64,000 nt of DNA from Phoronis australis (taxonomy: Eukaryota > Phoronida > Phoronidae): the NCBI GenBank assembly GCA_002633005.1, contig NMRA01000163.1:218071-282070 (forward strand). Reading direction: 5' to 3'. The notes under the pieces were generated by a model, which saw only the letters and a list, made by a program, of their open reading frames with translations, made no database searches and was not told the DNA's origin. A program made the translations under genes and the position numbers. Position 1 is the stretch's first letter. Each line of letters begins with the position of its first letter. This document shows, one piece after another, positions 12,101-24,400 of this stretch.

Positions 12101-14783
12101 GAATTTGAGCTCCTGACGTACTACTGAAGTTTGAGTACACTGTTGGGACACTCTGTGAAAATGACAATAGGAGATCAGTGACCTGCATCATTTTCAATAT
12201 TTTGTTTACTATATTGTGTTGTTCGGTTTGCCTATTACTTGACATCGCTTTGTTATACATCTCCATCATATCTAATGTGACTTTTCACTTTTGTTGTACC
12301 TTCAATATTTAGCTCTGACACCCCGACTAATTTTGATAATCCCTAGTTCTCCTAAATGTTGTTGTGTATCTGAAGTAAATCTTGCCAATTCATGTAACAT
12401 GTTTAGTTTGTGTTGTAAAAAATGTTTTCTTACAGATATAACAAAAGACAAAGTTGAAAGGTACCTGAACCGAATCAGACTGATTTATTCTAACTTAGAC
12501 TCTGAGTTCAAACACGGTAGTGATATTGGTAAGTTCTGTCTTGGTTGAGTGAAGGTTAGGTAGTTACATATAGGTTGGTTTATAAGTTTGTAATAACAAT
12601 ACTAGTAAAAGTAGAAAATACTCGTCAATCTTGTTGGTCAATCTTGTTCGGTAGTTTAGGCAGTACTGTGATTCTCACAAGAAAATAAATGATATTTCTT
12701 CTCGTTGAAGATTGGTGAAATTTTGAAGCAAAATTTTCAAGCTGTTTCAGTGAATTGTTTTTATCTGGTTTCCATCCAGGCATTCACCAATTTGGATGGA
12801 GCGAGATGAATTTTGACACAATTCATTAACTTTATTGAATATAAGCATAAACTAGGATTGTATGCTTTTCAGTTTACCCAATACAAAACTGGCCTGTGAT
12901 TAATTTATTAATAAGATTTCAACTCAAGAGTAAGGTTAGTCAAGGCCTTGCCCCGACATTGCTGCATTTTACCACTCTCCAGCAGTCAATTCTTAATCAA
13001 AGCAATATTGCTCTCATATGATCTTGAATTATTGTTTCATGAGCGGCCAACTCAAGTCACAGGTAATGCGTACAACATGTGCCATTTTGCTCCTATTAAA
13101 CTATGAAGTGGTTTTTGAGTAGTAGTTGATTTTGAAGTTCTACTGGGTAACAGAATCATATCCCTGTGAGAAATTTTATGCAACTGTTTTTATGAGGGTA
13201 AAAGGCCTGTTAGTTTGATTTTCATTTTTAGCCAGCAAAACTGGGTGAAATGAATTGTTAGGTTGTGCTGATTATGTCAGCAGTCATGTTAGACATCGTT
13301 AACTAGTTGCTGTCCCCATGGTGTAGCGTCAATGATTGTCTGTAAGTTAGCTGTATCAATACCCAAATTTCATTTTTTTCGACAGGTAAAGTCACGATTA
13401 TGCTAGACTGTAAGTTCAATCTAGATGATGTTCCTATCGGCCTTGCTTTGCAAAAAGTGACACCCTTCAGATTTGTTTGCAACCGACTATGGATGGAGAC
13501 TATACCAGATGTTAGTTTGGCCTTCTCACAGATACCAGTGGTTCTCAATTCAGAAGTGAGCTATCTTGTTTCCACACAGAGTTCATTGCATTGTGTTAGG
13601 TATTCCAATTCCGTGACTTGTAGTGTGGTTGTGCAACTAATACCACCATTTTTGCCTCCTTATTGGATTTTCCAATACGTCGAAGGGCTCTTGGTACTCA
13701 TTCTGTAAAGCCTCACGCTCAACTCATTCAAGTGGGTATGTGAGTTAGTAGGCAAGCTGTTACTGTATTGTTAATTAATGCCTTGACTTCTTGACGTGGC
13801 AGTTGGGTAAATGAATGTAAATGAGATTGTCATCGCATTTCATGTGCTGTCTCCCTATTGTTTGTGCCCCCTTCCCTGATTGTGTCCCCCACGTCCATCA
13901 TCACCACTGTTGGTTTGGTAACCAAACTTGTCACAGTAGAACCATGAATGTTCTGATTCAGAAGACCATCTGAAGACAATAACTTGCTTGATTTTGCTTG
14001 AATGCTGCTTCTAAGGGTTCATCAGTTATTTATCTGTTTCAGCTGATCACCCATTTTGAAGTGGAGAGCCAGCTTATATCTCATCAAGCACTTGTCTTGG
14101 ACTCTTTGTTAGAAACGTTGGTTTGTCTGCCACACTTGACAGCTCTCGGACTTCCTGGAAGCATTGATACAGAGATGCTGGACAAATCAAACTGTGAGCG
14201 AATTGGTGAAACTCTACAGAAACTCACCAATGTTGAGAAGCTGAATTTGTCTTCATGCAACCTTCAGAACCATGCCAAGATAGTGCTGGGCAGAATGGAA
14301 CAGACATTGACCTATTTAAATTTGAGAGATTGTCGACTCACAGAATTAGATATGTGGTTCATACTGCAGTGGCAGCCACTGTGTGGTCTCCGGGAATTGA
14401 ATCTCAGTCGGAACTGTTTGCAAAGCATGGAGTATGCGATTCACGCTCTTCTCAATGACATACCTTTGTTGACCTGTTTCTCGATCTCATTTTGCCAGTT
14501 AACAATCCCAGCTTTGTGCCGCATTGCTAGACAGTGCCTCAGTCTGCAGTGTTTGAAGGTGCTCAGTATGCAATGTTTTGTACCTCCACCGTATGAAGAA
14601 CTGCACAACATCCTTTACGACTGCGTGCAAGTGGAGACTCTGCAGAAGTGTCTTCTGCTACCAGCTGCCTATGCTTTTCCTGGAGGAAACGAAGAGGCCA
14701 GAGAAGAAAACAAGTTCAACCTCCTTACTGCTTGTTACCATTATATTGAACGTAAAGGACGGCGAGATCTGTTCTTGGAATGA
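9171..14783 (+). CDS. Leucine-rich-repeat protein of the LRRC14/PRAME family
   Basis: Complete model of six coding exons: 9171..9352, 9737..10077, 10886..10987, 12436..12528, 13386..13555, 14043..14783. They total 1629 bases and 542 residues; human LRRC14 is about 490. All junctions use AG acceptors and GT donors, and phases rejoin. Exon 2 carries the PRAME-type block with ALYPSMLSEAIYQREVHSIE and the WP-PSLRVYDMIPLED stretch. The last exon (residues about 297-542) carries leucine-rich repeats (VEKLNLSSCNL, LTYLNLRDCRL, LRELNLSRNCL) and a conserved tail. PRAME-family members act as substrate adaptors or regulators; LRRC14 has been linked to NF-kB control, which is family knowledge and not shown here. 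The start ATG (ACC-ATG-ATG-G) sits 38 bases after an acceptor, implying an upstream noncoding exon. Orthology to LRRC14 as opposed to LRRC14B is not settled. Confidence 0.88.
11520..11850 (-). repeat. Interspersed repeat, copy B (inverted relative of 6810-7125)
   Basis: Lies in intron 3 of the LRRC14-like gene. Reverse complement matches copy A over several blocks, including the CAACTCTGCCTGGCAG/TTTGGTAATTG and AAAAGTCACATTCCTTGT stretches and the GCCTGAGGCGATTTGG block at its right end. No open frame supports a protein. Confidence 0.6.
12039..12084 (+). repeat. Perfect 23-bp tandem duplication
   Basis: The 23-base unit containing GTAGTAGACCCTGGGGCAG occurs twice with no gap and no mismatch, in intron 3 of the LRRC14-like gene. 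Perfect identity implies a recent slippage or duplication event. Confidence 0.9.
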
Positions 14784-15624
14784 TGTAACTAAAGGCTTGA
14801 TCTTTTGGTCAAGGCTAAAACCAATCATGGATACTTGCTTTTTGTTTGGTGTTGGAACCCTGATTCAGTCTATTAAAACAGCTTCAAGCCTGCCTTCTGT
14901 CACAAAAATCAGCTTTTGATTTCACACATCCACCCACAGTTATGAAATTCATCTCACATTCTTTCTGTGGTAATGGATGTGATTCCTGGGCTTGGAAAGA
15001 AGTAACTGCTCGACAACAGTGGACAAGTAGATTTGTCATGTGCCATATGGTCTCGAGCAATAATGAGGCATGGGTTCTTTGTAACACCAAAATTCATTTC
15101 TCATCGCAATAAGGAACAAGCTGAGACTAATTTTAATTGTTCTGTGCTAGACGCTTCGAGATGATTCTTTCGCCAGGAATTGTTGAAAAGATATTTTTGA
15201 CGAGTTTTGCGTTCTATGTTGCTTTAAAGGTTTAGAACAGCTTGAATACTTGTTTATTTGCTTAATCAAGGACCACGGCTATCCCTGTGATTCCATGGTT
15301 GCTAGGGAAACATGCCCTCCTGGATTCTCTTTGTGACTCACATCTTAATGTTTTTGTTGATAAGTGCTTTTGTCTTAAAGGTGAATATTGAATATTAGTA
15401 ACTCACAGAACCATTTTTTATCACTCGGAGTGTTTAGTATTGTTTTAAAATACAGGTGTTGGTTTATATCACCTCAGTGTTAAGGTTTGTGATGCTTCAT
15501 CTAGCTTTTTCGTTGGGTATACTGTACTGAATTTCTGTTGGCACGGCAACATATCCTTGGTTATTTGGTAATTGCACCATTGATTCAGTCAAGTTTTTGT
15601 GCATTTCTTATTCTCCCCCCTTTT
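14784..15624 (+). other. Probable 3' UTR and spacer after the LRRC14-like gene
   Basis: This follows the LRRC14-like stop codon directly. No canonical AATAAA was found close to the stop, so the transcript end is unplaced. The sequence looks unique, with no open frame of interest and no repeat family shared with the rest of the window. Confidence 0.4.
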
Positions 15625-16730
15625 TATGCGCCCATGTATTTATATGTGGACGCATTATGCTGTCAACTCCGTCTGTCCGGCGTCCGCTGCTCTATCTCCA
15701 AAACCCTTTGACATAACTGAGTTCATGAAATTTTGCACATAATATTATGTTCCTACCATGGATGGGACGGCATGAGCAAACTTTCGGACGGATCCGACAA
15801 CCGGTGTGCCCCTAGTGGCATTTTTTAGTTTTTTACGCTTACCTCTATATCTTCAAAGGTCCTAAACGTATTTTCATATAATTTGGCATATAGGCATCTA
15901 TTAGTGAGATGACGCTATCCTCCCGTTTTCGGATAGATTCGACTTAGTTTGCGCCACCTAGTGGCCATTTTTGCTGTTTTCGAGTTTGTTTTTTTTTGGC
16001 GTCCACCCCTCTATCAACCAAACCGCTCTAAGGATGATTGTGGAAATTGGCATGTATGTTTTTATTATGAAGGGGACGGCTGACGATGATTTTCCGACTA
16101 TTTCGACTACTGTGGCGCCTCCTAGTGGCAGTTTCGTCTCTGCGCCCATGGCTGTATCTCCTAAACCGTTGGTACGATCTTTACTAAATTTTGCAAGTGT
16201 ATTTATATGATTTTGACAATAGATGACGACGACTTTCGGACTGATCTGACTACAGGTGGGCCCCCAGTGGCAATTTAATTTTTTACGTTTGCCTCTGTAT
16301 CTGCAAAGCTCCTCAACGTATTTTTATTAAATTTGAAGAATAGGCACCTATTGCTGAGATGAAGCTATCTTCTCATTTTCGGATGCATTTGGCGTAGTTT
16401 GCGCCATCTAATGGTCATTTTTACTGTTTTTAATCTGTTTTTGGCTTCCACCCCTCTATCAACACACAAAAGATCACGGTGAAAATTGGCATGTATGTTC
16501 TTACTTCGAAGCTGACGATGATTTTCCAATGACTTTGACTACTGTAGCGCCTCCTATTGGCAGTTTTTTACGCCAATGGCTGTATCTCCTAAACGGTTTG
16601 CAGCATCTTTGCTAAATTTAGCAAGTGTATTTATATGATGTTGACAACGGATGACAACAACTTTCGGACGCATCTGACTACCATTGTGCCCCCTAGTGGC
16701 AATTTTAATTTTTTAGGCTTACCTCTGCAG
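15625..16730 (+). repeat. Tandem array of ~450-bp units (about 2.4 copies)
   Basis: Phrases recur at constant spacing. A phrase like CTATATCTTCAAAGGTCCT sits near 15850, with diverged versions near 16300 and 16720. AGTTTGCGCCACCTAGTGG is near 15945 and its variant near 16398. GTGGCGCCTCCTAGTGGCAG is near 16110 and its variant near 16545. The period is about 450 bp. A single related copy of about 560 bp lies inverted at 32545-33110. The left edge is a GGACGCATTATGCTGTCA phrase. It is noncoding, and open frames in it are incidental. The array lies between the LRRC14-like gene and the first Kolobok copy. Confidence 0.8.
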
Positions 16731-16786
16731 GTACCTTGCCGATCAACTCTTAACTGTGGTGTTGACGACTTGCAGTATATCATTAA

Positions 16787-18441
16787 AGGGGAATGCCACC
16801 CGATTTAATTAGACTTTTTTGCCGTCTTAATCGGTCTATATCCTCATCGCCTCGCATACGGTCGACCCTACCTTGCCAAGAGGTGTCGCGTTAACCTGTG
16901 AGGAAGGTGAGAAACGACGCTAGCGACGTCAGTGGTTCATGTGCAGAGTGAATGCCGCTATGCTGCAGTGCATCGTTCCCGCTTGTCCGAACTAAGCAGC
17001 TGCGAGGAAAGGGGGAATATCGTTTTTTTTACTTCCTCGAGAGTCCGAAATGCTTAGGAAGTGGCTCATGGTAGTGAAGAATGAAATGTACGCTGTAAGT
17101 AGCAAGTATGAGACCGTGAAACATCTCTGTGCCTGCAGGTGCCTGCAGACGTAGACAGTGCCTGACGAATACCGGCTTACCAAATAACTCCATGTGTTCC
17201 GTTGTCTGAGCTTGTTCACGGCGCATTTCTAGTATTTCTCCATCACTGTATTCCTGTTCGAATTGATAGCCTGTTAAACTTAACGCTCCACCTGCGAAGT
17301 CGGGACTGATGAGCTCTAGCTCCTCTTAAGTCGGGATTGCGACTGAGTTGCCATGTTGGCGTTTATTACTGAGCTTTCTGTTTCAAAGTGAATTATTCTC
17401 ACCCTAACCAATACTGATATAAAACTGAAACAAAGTGTGTCTCATTAGATGCAATTTGTATTGCCTTTGGAGTGTTCGTGAGTGCAAATGATTTGAGAAG
17501 CCAGCAATGAACTGCATAAATCACTGCGTTACCGGCCTTTAGGTGCAATAAAACTAATTGACGGGACACCTATATAGGCCGTGTGAGCTCTTGCTAATTT
17601 AGTGTAGCTGGCAGAAACTGTTGTGAAACAACTCGATTTCCATCCCACGGCCAGGTGTTTGGGAAATCTTTATTTACATTTGCATTACTCAAATAATCAT
17701 TGTCAATGTACAACTTCTGCCCTGACGGTGCTGTGGCCAAAGCGGAACCTGAATTCGCGGCCCCCGACGAGTAAGTAGATAAGCAGTTTCGTGGCTAATT
17801 CACCAACATAATCAGGTGCACATTACTTTGGCTCAGTAGTATAGTATTTTTCGACTGAACTTTGGCTGGTTTATGTTCGTGTTGTCTGATCACTTTCCAA
17901 GCCACTGGCGGGGATAACGAGTCAATCCGGCCTGCCACGACGGGCCTGATCGGGCTCCGAGCCACTTGCCAGGCTAACAAGCGTTTTGTGTTTAGAATTC
18001 AAAAAATCACAAGTCTAAACAACACAGATCTAGGTTTTCCTGTCTGTATCTCACGGAAAATACTTCGAAATTATCTCCGAACATACCCCAAACTCCTGCT
18101 ACGGACCTTATTGGCCTGCCGAACTTTGTAGGCTACGGTGTGTCCAAATACCAATAAATCCGTAAGAGCGAACATGTTTTTATAAGAAATCTGTGTATTT
18201 TTAAGGGTTTTACATCGAAGTTTGATGATTTATTGGCGTTAAACGATGACTTCAAGCGATAACCTGACACCAGTAACCCGTGTTGTGAAATGCTGAACAG
18301 ACTGCGTGTGAAACCGATGACGTCATTGGATAATTTCAACACCTCCGTCTGCCGTCAGGCGTCAGGTAACGCAACCGTACGTGTCGTTAGGGATCGATCT
18401 AAATTGATACAAATTAGGTTGTTTTGGGGTGGCATGCTCCT
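16787..18441 (+). mobile_element. Kolobok/T2-type DNA transposon, non-autonomous, copy 1
   Basis: A 1655-bp element is flanked by TTAA on both sides (16783-16786 and 18442-18445). Its ends are imperfect inverted repeats, AGGGGAATGCCACCC against AGGAGCATGCCACCC (reverse complement of the right end). TTAA targets and a TTAAAGGRR terminus are known hallmarks of the Kolobok/T2 superfamily. The left part contains a broken THAP-like zinc-finger reading frame near 16970-17180 with an in-frame stop. No transposase catalytic domain is visible, so it is non-autonomous. Its right end lies 45 bases beyond the DHRS11-like stop codon. Confidence 0.88.
18229..18234 (-). promoter_or_regulatory. Candidate polyadenylation signal for the DHRS11-like gene, inside a transposon
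   Basis: On the minus strand this reads AATAAA, about 255 bases past the DHRS11-like stop codon and inside Kolobok copy 1. It is the nearest canonical hexamer I noticed downstream of the gene. If used, the 3' UTR would be mostly transposon sequence. This is inference. Confidence 0.3.
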
Positions 18442-18486
18442 TTAACACCGTTCTCGAAAGACGTTGTGCTAACTCCAGTTTGCTCT

Positions 18487-21400
18487 TCAAGAAACCTGAT
18501 TGGTGGGTCGTACAAGAAGGTCGTGAATCTGTAATTAAAATCGATTATTTAGTGAACTATTCTACTAGTAAATTCCTGGTACGAAGATCTATTAAAGTAA
18601 ATACATAACAGTGTTTTAAAAGTAAGTGTTTATTCCCTGTTTATTTTAATACCTATGTAAACACGTAGTACTAAGTAACTTTTTTCATTTTCATTTTTCT
18701 GACCGCACCAAATTTTATAACGACCCAAACTTGTCGTTATGGATAGAACGCTAAGTGTTGGGAGTTTCTAAACCTCCTTGTGTATATGTATCTAGTACAT
18801 CAAATGCAAAAATGGAACATATTTACCTCCACGTGCGGTGGTGATCCGAGCATGTATACAATGTTATCAGCCATGTCCTCGGGCTTAAGAGTCTGAAAAC
18901 AAAATAAGATGCCGCTGCAATATATTTTTTAGTGTATTCATGTAAAAATATCTTTAGAAGTTTGACTTCTTCAGCAACTGTTTTGGTTTACAGTTTTGAA
19001 ATCTTCAGCTTGGAAACTGCATTGTCCGAAAAACTCCGACAATGCCAAAATGGAGACATCTAGTCTGTTACACTATGCTACCTGTGTCGCTAGTTGCGTC
19101 ACAACGGTCAATTACGCCCTAGCTAGGTTTTGATTTTTTGATTATATCTTTATAAATTCTGACTAAAAATACAGAAACCAACAAAAATTCCAGGAAAGAT
19201 CGAGATGGTTAAAATTCGAGCTTGAAACATTATGAAATCCATTTAAAGGGCTTGGTGTGGATGTACTGTACGTGTAATGGTTACTGTAAACAAATATGCT
19301 CAACATGTGTATCGCAAACAACAAGGAGCGATTGTTATTTTAAACAGTCCACCTGACGGGTCGTAAAAAGATATACCCTCCTCAAATAGGAAGACATTTG
19401 CCATATTCGCTCAATTTAACGGACAGGGAGGTGGACGATGAAGAATAAACAGCTGCCGGTGCGAAAAACTAAAACTGTCACTGCGGCGGCACCACTGTAG
19501 TCAAACTAGCTAAAAATCATTCTTAGACCGGGATCCCAGAGCTTTTTTGGGCATGAAAAGGTAACCAATTTTTTAGGTGCCACAGTGCTCTGTGGGTACG
19601 TTGATGCTTGGAAACTGGTGGGCGTGGTCAGGGGATCCAGGAGGATGACCCTCAAGAACTAAGCTAGATCAACTTTTCTGGTAACCACTTCAAACTGCCT
19701 TAGATACCTACTACGTAATCCACTGTATCAAAATTGGTCACTGCCAGACAATTTCATCGGTGGGGAGTATCGGCCAGACGGTTATAAACAAGGCAAAAAA
19801 TTGAGCTAGATCAATCCAAGAGGTAAATGCATGAAACCAGTTGCAAAATATTCACCGTGAGCCCAGGTATTACGAATGAACACGGCCAGACAAATCTAGG
19901 GGTGGGTTAGCTCCGCCAGACACCCCCAAATACCTGAGTTGAGTTAGATCAACCCACCAGGTAACCGTTTGAAACCAATTGCAAGATGTTTAGCATCACT
20001 GTACATGGCCCAACAGTTAGATGCCAGACAATTTCAGTCGTCAAATCCACGTGAAAACAAAAGATCTCATGGCCTTTTAATCAGAAACCTATGATTTGCA
20101 AAATTTCATAAAGAGGTAGTCATGTCCGTCCAGAAGTCGTCATCAGTTTTCATTTTCTTACAAATACACTTGCAGAGTTTAACAAAGATCATGCAGAAGC
20201 CTGCAAAACTGCTTCTATGAGGCACAACAGTAGCCGGAGTCGTCCGAACTAAAATCATCGTCGTCGACCCTTTTCCTGTAGGCAAATAGACGACAGTCAC
20301 TGTTTTCCTCAGAGTGTTTTGGCGCAGAATAAGTCGAATCCATCCGAAAATGGGGAAAAGAACTGAAATTGTCACAAGGAGGTACATGTACAGCTGTGGT
20401 CGAGTCCGTTCGCCATCCACTGTCACGTTTATAGAAATACGCTTGCCCCAAGTTGCACAATGATCCTGTATGGGAAGTACGTAATGTAGTAGTGGATGCC
20501 GGAGGGACGGATGGACGCTGGGGCGAGCTGACAACAACGTGCAGCTACATGTGTAGATACATGTACATGTATAAGGCAGCACAAAATGCAGATCAAAAAT
20601 TAGGCCACGAGAACGACCCCTCGGACCTCTAAAAGTACGTGACACATAATCAGTTTCCAAACCTTTCAATGGTTTTTGGGTATAAGAAATCCGAGGGCCA
20701 GTTTTCGATTAGTGGTTGCCTAGTAACGTTAATGCATCACGTGTACACGCTATGATATTTTAGTTGGAACAGGTGCACCCGATGCTGAACTTAGCCTAGG
20801 AATCTAGAACCGATTGCTGAACAAATGAATCGCCTGGACTACAGACCTACAAAGTGTTATCACCAAGGGCAGAGTATTGTTGGTTATTTAACTCACGGGT
20901 CGAGAGTCGTACGCGGCCTGACATGCTTCTGCTGAGTCTCCTGGTCGAGCCCTGGGTAGGAATTCCGTCTCCACTAGACCAGGGCTTAATTGCTGCAAAA
21001 GACTGCGACATTGATATACAAATAGCCTCGACATTTGCAAAACGTATTATATCTGCGTTAATCGTACATCGTTAAATGCGCGTAATTAGTCCCATGCGCC
21101 GGCAATAAGCAACGCTAAGCCAATACGCAGAATCGGGCTCATTCATTTTTGTGTGAAACGTGTGAGAAAATCCGAAATTTTTCGAAATTTTGCAAGTAAC
21201 GCTTGCTGGATTGGTTACAAAGTAGTACAAATTAAAGTGTATTCATCCTGACAGTAAGCCTCCAATGAACTGTAGGACTACCAACTGAACTACCAACTCA
21301 AAAAGCACTCGCGAGCACTCTAGACTCAGTTCACATTAACAAAGAATGTGCCAACCTTGAGCGAAGTACTTACGAGCAGAAAATAAATCGTCTGTGAAAA

Positions 21401-24400
21401 AATGTAACATTGTTGGTTATTAATTACTTGCACGAAGTCGCCATTATGCTGGAGAATGAGGTTTTATGTCCAAAGTATAGTGGTTCTGCTTGTTTGAAAC
21501 GCGCGCTCTATCACGTTTGTTGCTAAAACGAGGCATTGTGTCCTCAACAACAATGCGCAACAATCGTTTTTGTAGCGCAACCAAAGTGTACAAGTAGTGA
21601 ATAGGAGAGAGGATAAATACACTCATGTGCATGCTTGTATCTATAGCAAGTCTGTTCTAAAATGGTCAATAGATTGCGCAGCTAAAAACTGATAAAGGAC
21701 CTTAAATATCGATATTTGCCTTGACACCAATGGACTTACCGAAACGCGAATGTTCGATTTGCGTTCTCGCAATTCTCTTCTGAAGCCTTCTGTTAAGGCA
21801 CGCACAGCAAACTTGGTTGCAGCATAAAAGTTATTTGTCGTACCTGGTACTCGATGACCTGACAAACTTAAAAGAATGAAACTGTGTGAGAATTCACTCC
21901 ATACATTGGTATATGACGATATTCTGCCATGCTGTGTAAATCCAGGATAGGTCCCAACAAAGATTTTAAGGTAGGAAGTCCAATTTTTCATAATGCCGGT
22001 AGGTTGTTAACTTAAATTGTGTGGCCAGACAGGCTTTAGTGTTGAAGCTCATATCTTCCTTAAAGCTGACCCCTCGACTTAAATGCACCCCACAGCTCCT
22101 GTCTGAACTCAGCTGACAGCAGCAGTCCGGCTTGCACGAAATAAAGGGCCTGTATTTCAGTTTGCCGAAGTCGAGCAGGAAGGACACTGAACCAGTTGGG
22201 TTCTCCCACCTGATACCCCGGGTTAAATTTTTAATTATCCTTTTTATATTCTGAATTGTTCTATCCTCGAATTTTCCTTAACAATTTTGAAAACATATGA
22301 ACATACGAGACCAATCGTTAAATTACTTAGTTCGGTCAGGTGATAATGACAGATGTTTATTGATGTGTTGCTTTATGACGCAATTTAGACCAGCAAATAG
22401 GAAAAAACAGCAGAGTCATATTACATGGTCAAAAACTTCGCTATTCATGGGCATTTTCCCCTTCAGATAACCACGGGCTTTTTATTACTTGAAACTTTTA
22501 CAAAGCTATCTGTTAGGATTAATAGGTGTGCGCTGACAAAATTGTTACTATAATGATTGTGGTTTGCTCGTTATGCTGACTTTGGTAGGTTAGAATTGAC
22601 CAGATCTATAACCCTGTAATGATAGTAAACGTGCTTAGCTCAGTAATTCAAAACGTAACGTAAAAACCTGTCTCCTAATTGTTGTAATTATTTTTAATTT
22701 TGGTGTTTTAATTTTGGGCCTGAATCGCCAAAATGACGTCAAACTAAACAGTCAAGCTTATAGCCGGTGAGAGAACTCGTGCCCGATCATGCAGTCGCAA
22801 AATGGGCCCCTTTCATTCATGCTATAATCTTCTAATATGGTCTGACCCACTCCCTATAAGGGGATATTGTATTTTCCCAGCCCATACCCTGCCAAAAATA
22901 TAGTGAGACTGGGAGAATGGAGAAGCTTCTTNNNNNNNGGGGGGGGGGGGGGGTGGCAATGGGTTGACGGGCCGGGGCATCCACACAGGGAGACCTACAT
23001 ATACTATTAATGAACTTTTTTTAAATGGTGATTGATTCAGTTGCATTTAAATTGAATAAGTTTCCATTTTATGTTTCATCTTTTTTACTTTTCTGAGTAC
23101 TAGGGTCATGCATTTGAGTAGAGAGTGGAGTATCCAATAAAAATTCGCCCGGAGTATCATCAAACCTCTGCATAGTACTGCGTTTACACAAAGTTAAAAT
23201 CGCAACATCCTTAATCTAATCACAAAATCTTTGACTAGTTTGTAGGTATCTATTTTTTGGAAATTACAAATGAATTCATCAGATAGTGTATATGTAGCGC
23301 AGTGCAAACCTTGACACGTTGATGATATGGCCGTCGTCCACACCTCGTTTGGTCATCGACTTTACCGATTCTCTTGTACAGATACACAACCCGAGTACAT
23401 TGACCTGGAAAAAGCGAAACAAAAGAGTACTTACTGTTGAAATTGTTCAATGGTTTGAGAGGCATTCACAGGAAACATACAATAATAACTGAAATCCGCA
23501 GGTATTCCGGGATCATATCAAGAGACTTGGTCCAAACTTTGTCTTTCGAAGTTTATGATGAAGATACATGTAATTCAGTTCGCACGAATCTGAATTTTGT
23601 ATGTAATAAATGGAAGACTGAGTATCAATCCTTTTACTCAGATTTTGTTCCTGAATTTTCGTTTGATGATGAATTTTATAAGCCTAATAGTTTACAAGCC
23701 AAAGAATACATTGAAGGTTTAATGTCGTCCTCTGATTACATATGCAATGACGAACTGAACTTTGACATTACTGTTCAAGAAGTTCACAGAATTATATCCA
23801 AGGCAAAGCCTAACAATGCTGTATAGGTATTGACCATATCCCCAATGACGTTCTTAAGCATCCGGCGGTGGTTGCTACTTTACATAAACTATTTCAAGCT
23901 ATTTTTGTTTCGCGGTATTTTCTCTCAGTATGGTTGAAAGCCAATATTATTCCTATTCCGCAAGGTTCAGACAAGGATCCTCGTATTCCGTTAAATTGTA
24001 AGGGAATCAGCCTGCTTTCGTGTGTTTATAAAATTTATAGTGGTATTCGGAATGCCAGGATATCGTCTTATGTTGAGAAGTATCGACCGTGTTTTATCAT
24101 TGGTGTCTATAATTCAAAACAGGAAAAATGAAAACCTTCCCACATTTGTAACATTTGTTGATATGAAGAAGGCATTTGACCGTGTAGATAGCGATTTATT
24201 ATTTTATAAATTTCTGCTAAATAATATTGATGGTCAGACGCTTAATGTCACAAAAACTATTTACTCCGATCTTGTGGCTCTTGTTCAGATTTCTAGAAAT
24301 TCTGCCACTGATTGGTTCCCAAAAGGTTTTGGTGGACGCCAGAGATACGCTTTCTCCGACTCTTTTTAGTCTTTTTATAAATAACTCTATGATAAACTGA

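Noticed and set aside
17310-17345. CTGATGAG core resembling a hammerhead ribozyme in the Kolobok copies
   Set aside because: The downstream GAAA and matching stems are absent in copies 1 and 2, so the ribozyme fold is not supported.
20106-20669. Minus-strand 187-residue open frame in a DHRS11-like intron
   Set aside because: No ATG at its start (TTG), no family motif, Cys/Thr-rich low-complexity stretch caused by a TACATG tract, and it overlaps another frame of equal quality.
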